Of a DNA stretch of 64,000 nucleotides, positions 58,322 to 64,000 are shown one piece after another. The translations under genes were made by a program, and so were the position numbers. The DNA lies in contig JAHLYQ010000012.1 of NCBI GenBank assembly GCA_025127975.1, positions 93,374-157,373 of the forward strand, in the 5' to 3' direction. Position 1 is the first letter of the stretch; the number at the start of each line of letters is the position of its first letter. The notes under the pieces were generated by a model that saw nothing but the letters and a program-made list of their open reading frames with translations, did not search any database and was not told where the DNA came from. This DNA comes from Synechococcus sp. CS-1331. Its GTDB lineage: Bacteria; Cyanobacteriota; Cyanobacteriia; PCC-6307; Cyanobiaceae.

Positions 58322-59147
58322 AGCTAAGAATCCTGTAGCGCAGCCAGCCCCAGCGGCTCAGCTGCTCGATCCGGGCCGTATCGCGCACCGCACTCGCCGC
58401 ACCCATGGCATCAAACAGTTCCCGCACCACCGCATAGGTGGGCAGGGTGTGGGCGGTGATGTCTGAATCGTTGCGGAGCTCAAGGCCGTGGAGCCTGGCT
58501 TGAGAGGCATAGCGGCGTTGATCCCAGCGGCAATCGATCGGTCCGTAGGTGCCATTGCTAAACGGCGCCCCCCGCAGGCTCTGCAGCACCCGCAGCAGGA
58601 TTGCCAGCGGACGGCAGGGCACAAAATCACTCAGCACCAGGCGCCCCCCCGGCCGCAGCACCCGCTGGACTTCCTGCAAAAAGGCATGACGGCCTGGGAA
58701 GTTAAAGATGCACTCCACCGCCAGCACCAGGTCCACACTGGCTGGAGCCAGGGGCAGGGCACAGGCGTCAGCCACTATCCAGTCAATCGTGTTTGCCGCT
58801 CGCGGCTGCACAAGCTGGCGAGCCCGCTCGATCTGGCGGCCATCGAGATTGAGGCCCGTAAGGGCAAGGCCATCCCAGTTCTGGTTGAGGCTGGCAATGG
58901 TTCCGCCGAAGCCGCAACCCACATCCAGCACGCTCTGGCCGGCCTGGAGATGGGCCTGATCCAGGAGCAAATGGGTCAGGGCTTCGGCGGCCTGGGGAAA
59001 TTCCTGCCGGGCACGCTGGGCGCAGGTGTGGGGATCTTGCCAGTATCCCCAGTGCACATGGTTGCCGAAGCAGCGCTCAAGCTGGGCATCGCCAGCCTCC
59101 AGTCGCCGCAGCACCTGGTCGAAATAGGGGAGGGCAGGCGCTGGCAT
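58293..59147 (-). CDS. SAM-dependent methyltransferase
   Basis: A 284-residue class I methyltransferase from ATG 59147. Motif I is SVLDVGCGFGGTIASL (about 82), motif II has WIVADACALPLAPAS, and post-motif LRPGGRLVLSDFVPC is as in gamma-tocopherol/sterol-type (Methyltransf_11) enzymes. FGNHVHWGYWQDPHT near the N-terminus is seen in tocopherol and small-molecule C-methyltransferases. The exact substrate is not readable. Confidence 0.83.
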   Translation of the reverse strand: MPAPALPYFDQVLRRLEAGDAQLERCFGNHVHWGYWQDPHTCAQRARQEFPQAAEALTHLLLDQAHLQAGQSVLDVGCGFGGTIASLNQNWDGLALTGLNLDGRQIERARQLVQPRAANTIDWIVADACALPLAPASVDLVLAVECIFNFPGRHAFLQEVQRVLRPGGRLVLSDFVPCRPLAILLRVLQSLRGAPFSNGTYGPIDCRWDQRRYASQARLHGLELRNDSDITAHTLPTYAVVRELFDAMGAASAVRDTARIEQLSRWGWLRYRILSFSKPIAAGR

Positions 59148-59191
59148 GGCGAGGCCATCAAGGGGATCTACCAAATCAATGATCACCCAAA

Positions 59192-60532
59192 TCAATGATC
59201 TACCAATTTCCAGAACCCCCATTTAGTGCCAAACAGCTCGACCAGGCGCAACACGAAGGCGTCATGGTCTCGATGGCCCTGCCAGTCGTCGATGCGGCAA
59301 GCCAATTGGTCGCAGCTGCGCAGATGGTCTGCCGCATGCCGATAACGCCTGGCGTTGCCAGTCCATAGGGCAAAGAAGACCATCGGCCGCAGCAGCAGCG
59401 TCGCCGCCAGGGGGAATTTGGGGCTGAGGCGATTAGCTGCGGCCGTGTGGATTTCAAAGGCATCCCCATCCCACTCCTGCCCATGGGCGAGCACATGGCT
59501 TGCGGCTCTGGCCAAAGCAGGCCACTCCACCAGAAAGTGCAGGCCCAGCAAGCTGACTGGATGGCCTTCTGCCTGCTGCAGGGCGCGCTCCTCCGCTTCT
59601 GCGTCTTCAAAGGCAGCGAGACGCTTTAAGTAGTCGCGCAGGTGGGGAATGGAAAGGCTTTTACTGAACCACTGCCAGCGCAGCTGCTGGGCTTCGCTGG
59701 TGCGCTTGAGGGCATCGAGCACGGCAATGCGGCAGTCAAGCCAATCGATCTGGGGCCAGCCGTCCGTGTCTTCTGTCGCTCCATCGAGGATCTCCAGGGC
59801 CTGCTCGGCCCGCCCGGAGGCCAGCAGGTGCCTGGCCACGCTGGCGGCAGTTTCCCGCCAGCGCAGGTCTTCCGCACTGAACTGGCCCAGATAACCATCC
59901 ACATCCCCCCTGGCAACAGCGATCTGCAGCAGGTAGGTGCTGCCATCGGCGGCGCCATGCTGGCGGATGTAGCTACCCAGCAACTTCAATCCCCAATCCC
60001 CAAGGGCGTCCCTAAGGGCTGGCACCAGCCCGTCAAACTGCCCATGGGTGTTCTCCGCCAGCAGTTCGCCAGCCTGCTCGGCCAGGGTTTCAGGCCCCAG
60101 CTGGGCAGCCTGGCAAATCGGGCCCCAGCCCTCGGCGGCGCGCCCAAAGAGGGCCAGCAGGGCACCGCTGTTGTCAAAACAGCGGCCCAGCACCCCCTCT
60201 GACAATTCGAGCAAGCGCAGCAAAAGCTCGCAGGCCTGGCTGGGATCAGCGTCTGCAATTGGGCCGGAGATGGCCTGCAGCTGGGCTTCGAGATCGCTGA
60301 TCAACGCCTTGCGCTTGGCCGCATCCAGAAAAGTGCTGGAGCGGTCGATCGCTGCCAGCCGTTTGCGCACTTCCTGGGCGGCGCTGCCCACCCCTTCCGC
60401 CGCGGCCAGGGCGAGGCGCAACCGTCGCTGAATCACGGCATTACCTGCACTCACTTCGATCAGCAGCTCTGCCAACACCTCTGGGCCTAGGGCTGCGAGG
60501 TTCTGGGGGTTGAGGGTGCGCTTACTGGCCAT
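59192..60532 (-). CDS. DUF6880-like helical-repeat protein
   Basis: A 446-residue soluble protein from ATG 60532. It begins SKRTLNPQNLAALGPEVLAE then LAELLIEVSAGNAVIQRRLR, typical of a family (DUF6880) seen in proteobacteria and cyanobacteria. The rest is alpha-helical TPR-like units (HLLASGRAEQALEILDGATE and AAFEDAEAEERALQQAEGHP). The function is unknown. It lies directly upstream of the methyltransferase. Confidence 0.7.
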   Translation of the reverse strand: MASKRTLNPQNLAALGPEVLAELLIEVSAGNAVIQRRLRLALAAAEGVGSAAQEVRKRLAAIDRSSTFLDAAKRKALISDLEAQLQAISGPIADADPSQACELLLRLLELSEGVLGRCFDNSGALLALFGRAAEGWGPICQAAQLGPETLAEQAGELLAENTHGQFDGLVPALRDALGDWGLKLLGSYIRQHGAADGSTYLLQIAVARGDVDGYLGQFSAEDLRWRETAASVARHLLASGRAEQALEILDGATEDTDGWPQIDWLDCRIAVLDALKRTSEAQQLRWQWFSKSLSIPHLRDYLKRLAAFEDAEAEERALQQAEGHPVSLLGLHFLVEWPALARAASHVLAHGQEWDGDAFEIHTAAANRLSPKFPLAATLLLRPMVFFALWTGNARRYRHAADHLRSCDQLACRIDDWQGHRDHDAFVLRLVELFGTKWGFWKLVDH

Positions 60533-60572
60533 CAGCTGGCTCCCCAAATATGGGTTTTCTAGGAGGCAAGGG

Positions 60573-60746
60573 CTAGATGCGGCAGCCCAGCCGGATTCCT
60601 CCTTGATCGAGGAGTCGCCCCAGCCTCTGTGCGGCTGCTTGCTCCGCCCTGGGGAAGCGGCCCTGTTCAGCCAGCACCCAGTCAATTTCATTCTGGGTAA
60701 TTACTCCAGAACTGAGAACCTCGAGGAAAAGCTCGCCTGGCGCCAT
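60573..60746 (-). CDS. Small conserved cyanobacterial protein
   Basis: A 57-residue protein from ATG 60746: MAPGELFLEVLSSGVITQNE, IDWVLAEQGRFPRAEQAAAQ and RLGRLLDQGGIRLGC. I recall similar short proteins in picocyanobacteria, without a function. The frame extends further upstream, but the TTACATAGTGC region looks like a leader. Confidence 0.68.
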   Translation of the reverse strand: MAPGELFLEVLSSGVITQNEIDWVLAEQGRFPRAEQAAAQRLGRLLDQGGIRLGCRI

Positions 60747-60929
60747 GACACGTGTAACGAAGTTGTTACATAGTGCACCCCTGGTGCCCCGGTTGCAAGT
60801 CGTCATCTGGAGCACTCCGCCCGAGAGTCGCTGGAGCAACTGCCCCGGAATGGATGCGGCCCTGGCTTCACGTTTCTTAATCCAGCCTGCCAAAATCTCA
60901 TAAACACCCCACCTCTCCCCCAACTCTTC

Positions 60930-61562
60930 ATGACCACTTCCCTCCTGCTTGAGCTGTTCGGTGGCTTCGCAGGCGCATGCTTCGCGCTCTGGCTGGCAAC
61001 CCAGAGCCTCCCCTCCCCAAATTTCTTCTTACTTGCCCCATTACAGCGGCTCAAGCCCGTCCTGCTGGCCTACCTGCAGAGGCCAGGGCTGGTTGCTTCG
61101 GCTGGGCTGCTACTGCTGCGCCTGAGCATCGGCGTGATGATGATTCACCACGGCCAGGAGAAATTGGCCGATCCCCAGCAGTTCGCAGATACCTACGTTG
61201 CGTCCCTGCACCTGCCCTTCCCCCTCTTCTTTGCCTACGCTGCTGGCTTTTCAGAACTGATCGGCAGCTGGCTTGTGATCTTCGGGCTGTTCACCCCCCT
61301 GGGCGCCCTAGCCCTAACCGGCACCATGGCCACGGCGGCCTATCAACACATCCTCACCGCCGGCCTCAACATTTATGTTCTCGAGTTAGTTGTGCTCTAT
61401 CTCGGCGGCAGCCTGGCTCTGTTGCTCAATGGTCCTGGCCGTTTCTCCTTTGACGCCGGCATGGCTGGGGAGATGTTTTCCGAACTCGAGCCCAGCACCC
61501 CAGCCCAAGAAACAGGCAACCAAGCAGGAAATGAAACCGGGTTGGGTTGGGCCCGCTGGTAG
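60930..61562 (+). CDS. DoxX-family membrane protein
   Basis: A 210-residue protein with about five helices. The DoxX core is LLLRLSIGVMMIHHGQEKLA, FFAYAAGFSELIGSWLVIFG and LTGTMATAAYQHILTAG. DoxX proteins are linked to redox stress (with SodA and rhodanese partners in mycobacteria) and to quinone/thiosulfate oxidation in archaea. An extra N-terminal helix (residues 4-25) and a polar C-terminal tail are present. Confidence 0.85.
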   Translation: MTTSLLLELFGGFAGACFALWLATQSLPSPNFFLLAPLQRLKPVLLAYLQRPGLVASAGLLLLRLSIGVMMIHHGQEKLADPQQFADTYVASLHLPFPLFFAYAAGFSELIGSWLVIFGLFTPLGALALTGTMATAAYQHILTAGLNIYVLELVVLYLGGSLALLLNGPGRFSFDAGMAGEMFSELEPSTPAQETGNQAGNETGLGWARW

Positions 61563-61665
61563 TTTGCCGGCCCCTGTACAAATCAACGCTTAGGCTCCCA
61601 AATAGCAGTAAGACCCTGGTGACTGATGGCAAATTCAATCAGCTGCAACGTTCCGCTGGCAAGCC

Positions 61666-63849
61666 ATGAACCGCTCAGCGCTAAAGCGTCGCAAGCTGCT
61701 GCAGCTGCTGGGGATCGGGGCAGGCGGTAGCGCCGCCGCCCTGGTCTCCCCCTTGCTTGGGGCCCATGCCAGTGGCAGTGCAGGGAAGGCTGCCCTGCCT
61801 TTTGTGCCAGTACGGCCCCCCCTGCCCCTGCCAGGCGATGGCCTCAGCGCCGCCGAACAGAGGCAGGTATATCGGGAACTCAGCGTCGAGGACAAGCTGC
61901 TGGTTCCCGAGGGCTACCGGGCTGACCTGATCGCCATTTGGGGGGATCGTCTCGCCGCGGGGCGTTTCGGCTTCAATAACGATTACCTGGCCTTGCTGCC
62001 TCTGACCAGCACCCGGGCCCTGCTGAGCGTCAACTTCGAATACATCAGCCCGCTCAGCTGGGCGGCAGGCTACGGCGAAGCAGTGGGCACGCCCCTGCCC
62101 CTGGAGCCCCTGCAGCAGGCCCTGGCCAGCCGCGGCGGCAGCATCGATGCTGCCAACTTGGCGGCGGATGATCCGCTGCTCCCGCTGATCGAGGCCGTGG
62201 CCCGAGCCGCCATGGCCGATCTGGGCATCGGCGTGATCGAGCTCGAGCGGGGCAGCGAAGGCTGGCGGCAGCTCCGCGGCAGCCGCTTTGAGCGCCGCAT
62301 CGATGGGCTCAGCGGGCTCAGCCAGCCTGGTCAGGCCCTGCGCTGCAGCGGCCCGGCGGCGGCGGTGTTTAGGCACAGCCAGCCGCTCGGCTACAGCGAT
62401 GGCCTGGGCGAGCGAATCCTCGGCACCTTCGCCAACTGCGGCGGCGGCACCACCCCCTGGGGCACGGTGCTGAGCGCCGAGGAAAACTTCCAATCCCAGG
62501 TGCCCGAAGCCGTATTTGCCGATGGGTCGGCGAGCGCTCCAGCAGCGCGACCGTTCCGCTGGGATGGCTCCCGCCTCGATGGGCTCGGCAATCCCTTCGG
62601 CCTGGCCGGCAACAAATACGGCTGGATGGTGGAATTCGATCCCCGTCAGCCCCATCGGGCCGCGGTCAAGCACAGCCTGCTGGGCCGCTTTCGCCACGAA
62701 GCCGTCGCCGTTGTGGCGCGGCCGGGGGAGCCACTGGTGGTTTATTCCGGCTGCGATCGCCACGGCGGCCACCTTTACCGATTCGTAAGCGCAGGTTTGG
62801 TGCGCGACCCAGGCGACCCTGCCAATTCAAAGCTTTTTGAAACTGGACGGCTGGAGGCGGCCCGCCTTGAAGCCGATGGCAGCGGCCGCTGGATCGCGCT
62901 GGAGGCCTCCACTCCCGTGCAGCCGCAACCCCCCAGCGACTTCGAGCGCTTTGGCTGGCAGCAACCAACCGTGCTGCCCCACAGCGACCGCCAGCGCAGC
63001 GGCAGTGAAGCGCTCGCCAGCGATGCCGAGCTGCAGGCCTATTGCAAGCGCTACCAGAAGCTGGCCGATCTCTACCCCAGCCGCGGCCAGGACGCAGCCG
63101 CGCGGCTACGCCAGCAGGGGGCGATCCTGATCGATGCCCACCTGGCTGCCAATGCGGCGGGCGCCAGCGGCTGCCCCCGGCCCGAAGACACCGATATCGA
63201 TCCGATCAATGGTGACCTGCTGATCGCCTTCACGGCGGCGGGCCGCGATGACGGCGGCAGCAGCGATCCGGCGATCTTCACCGGTCCCAAGGGCCAGCCC
63301 CTCTGGCCCCACGGCTGGGTGATGCGACTCAGCGATAACGACACCGGCCGGGGGGCCCGTTTCCGCTGGCGCATGGTGGCCCTGGCGGGCGTGCCTTGGG
63401 AGGGGGGTCTGGGCTTCAGCAACCCAGACAACCTGGCCTTTGACCCGGCCGGCAACCTCTGGCTGGTGACCGATCGCCCCGGCGCCGCCAGTCTCGATGT
63501 GTTCGGCAACAACAGCTGCTGGCTGCTGCCCCGCGCTGGCGCGGGGGCCGGCCAGGCCCTCTGCTTTGCGATCGGGCCGATGGAGTGTGAGCTGTGCGGG
63601 CCCTGCTTCGATGCGGGGGGCCACACGTTGTTTCTGGCGGTGCAGCACCCCGGCGAGGGCCAGGGAGTGCGCCAGGGCAGGGCGCTGGAAGCCCAGGCCC
63701 ACAGCCTGGTGGACCGCAGCGGTCAGCGCTTCGAGCAGCTGCGCTGGGTGCCGATCGGCTCCAACTGGCCCTCGGGCGTGCCGGCCAGGCCACCGAGGCC
63801 GGGGGTTGTCGCCATCCGACGTCTCGACGGCAAACCCCTGCTCAGTTGA
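61666..63849 (+). CDS. phoX: PhoX-family alkaline phosphatase/DUF839 protein
   Basis: A 727-residue exported protein. The N-terminus LKRRKLLQLLGIGAGGSAAA is a twin-arginine signal. The PhoX/DUF839 beta-propeller is seen in RFGFNNDYLALLPL, NCGGGTTPWGTVLSAEENF, KYGWMVEFDPRQPHRAAVKH, FSNPDNLAFDPAGNLWLVTD and a cysteine-containing CELCGPCFDAGGHTLFLAVQ. PhoX is a Ca/Fe-dependent phosphomonoesterase induced by phosphate starvation. I see no clear Pho box upstream. Confidence 0.88.
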   Translation: MNRSALKRRKLLQLLGIGAGGSAAALVSPLLGAHASGSAGKAALPFVPVRPPLPLPGDGLSAAEQRQVYRELSVEDKLLVPEGYRADLIAIWGDRLAAGRFGFNNDYLALLPLTSTRALLSVNFEYISPLSWAAGYGEAVGTPLPLEPLQQALASRGGSIDAANLAADDPLLPLIEAVARAAMADLGIGVIELERGSEGWRQLRGSRFERRIDGLSGLSQPGQALRCSGPAAAVFRHSQPLGYSDGLGERILGTFANCGGGTTPWGTVLSAEENFQSQVPEAVFADGSASAPAARPFRWDGSRLDGLGNPFGLAGNKYGWMVEFDPRQPHRAAVKHSLLGRFRHEAVAVVARPGEPLVVYSGCDRHGGHLYRFVSAGLVRDPGDPANSKLFETGRLEAARLEADGSGRWIALEASTPVQPQPPSDFERFGWQQPTVLPHSDRQRSGSEALASDAELQAYCKRYQKLADLYPSRGQDAAARLRQQGAILIDAHLAANAAGASGCPRPEDTDIDPINGDLLIAFTAAGRDDGGSSDPAIFTGPKGQPLWPHGWVMRLSDNDTGRGARFRWRMVALAGVPWEGGLGFSNPDNLAFDPAGNLWLVTDRPGAASLDVFGNNSCWLLPRAGAGAGQALCFAIGPMECELCGPCFDAGGHTLFLAVQHPGEGQGVRQGRALEAQAHSLVDRSGQRFEQLRWVPIGSNWPSGVPARPPRPGVVAIRRLDGKPLLS

Positions 63850-63862
63850 GGCTGCTGAGCTT

Positions 63863-64000
63863 AAGGGCACCTCGAAAAATACGATCAGCCCTTGCGTTGA
63901 GGCGGCAATAGCTTATAATTTGGATAGTTAATTGCATCCCTGGTATGGGCCAAAGAGGCTTCTGGGACGAGCAGCAGAGGGTTGACAAGCTCAAAACTAA
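63863..64000 (+). mobile_element. Left end of an IS5-type insertion sequence, cut by the window
   Basis: After PhoX the sequence changes to GGGCACCTCGAAAAATACG, a plausible terminal inverted repeat next to CTTAA. A TATAAT promoter (63914-63919) and the start of a transposase gene follow. The right end lies outside the window. Confidence 0.6.
63945..64000 (+). CDS. IS5-family transposase, 3' partial
   Basis: The first 18 codons read MGQRGFWDEQQRVDKLKT, the N-terminus of IS5-type (DDE) transposases. The rest is outside the window, so intactness cannot be judged. It differs from the transposase remnant at 21800. Confidence 0.75.
   Translation, partial: MGQRGFWDEQQRVDKLKT

Noticed and set aside
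1-64000. tRNA, rRNA, riboswitch or CRISPR array
   Set aside because: I found no cloverleaf-type sequence ending, conserved rRNA segment, regular spacer-repeat pattern or recognisable riboswitch core by reading both strands. A covariance-model search would be the decisive test.

Overview
This is a GC-rich chromosomal stretch of a cyanobacterium, most likely a freshwater picocyanobacterium of the Synechococcus/Cyanobium type. The assignment rests on several high-light-inducible (hli) genes, an aerobic chlorophyll cyclase (acsF) beside heme oxygenase and hemN, an aldehyde-deformylating-oxygenase-like protein, an RpaB-like response regulator, cyanoexosortase with an HpsJ-like partner, Nif11-type peptides, PAP/fibrillin and scattered GCGATCGC (HIP1) octamers. 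I see no tRNA, rRNA or CRISPR array.

Region by region. 1-2.2 kb: the tail of a glycosyltransferase, a decayed kinase remnant and a two-gene regulator/nucleotidyltransferase pair resembling AbiEii-type toxin-antitoxin systems. 2.2-12.5 kb: a sulfate-uptake block with two sulfate-binding proteins, cysA, cysT, cysW, an Rrf2 regulator and a Crp-type regulator. A glutamine-amidotransferase-like gene and the chromate exporter chrA follow one binding-protein gene as an apparent operon. A shared 22-bp motif recurs in the intergenic regions of this block. A 3' fragment of cysK lies inside it.

12.5-27.2 kb: an accessory region full of small and broken genes. It holds at least seven toxin-antitoxin loci in different states (intact VapBC pairs, orphan antitoxins, toxins with frameshifts or deletions), a truncated transglutaminase, an IS5-type transposase remnant joined to a wrecked carotenoid-type oxidoreductase, a decayed EamA transporter, and an hli cassette.

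27.3-40.1 kb: rhodanese, glutathione reductase, then a leftward operon (hemerythrin-like, acsF, desaturase, ADO-like di-iron protein, heme oxygenase, hemN) that looks like a low-oxygen tetrapyrrole/lipid module. An ArsR-type regulator diverges from it, followed by a pentapeptide protein, pdxH and feoB, with feoA convergent to feoB.

40.3-53.2 kb: an unusual fusion of a degenerate sigma-54-activator-type AAA+ domain to a membrane polyferredoxin, an RpaB-like regulator, two Nif11-like peptides, a DUF389 protein, an APH-P-loop kinase fusion, a 2OG-Fe(II) oxygenase whose 3' end is duplicated around a RelE/YefM-type cassette, and a cyanoexosortase module. 53.7-64 kb: a second hli cassette, pirin, a sulfur-detoxification block (TauE, persulfide dioxygenase-rhodanese, ArsR), a methyltransferase, a DUF6880-like protein, DoxX, PhoX, and the left end of an IS element cut by the window edge.
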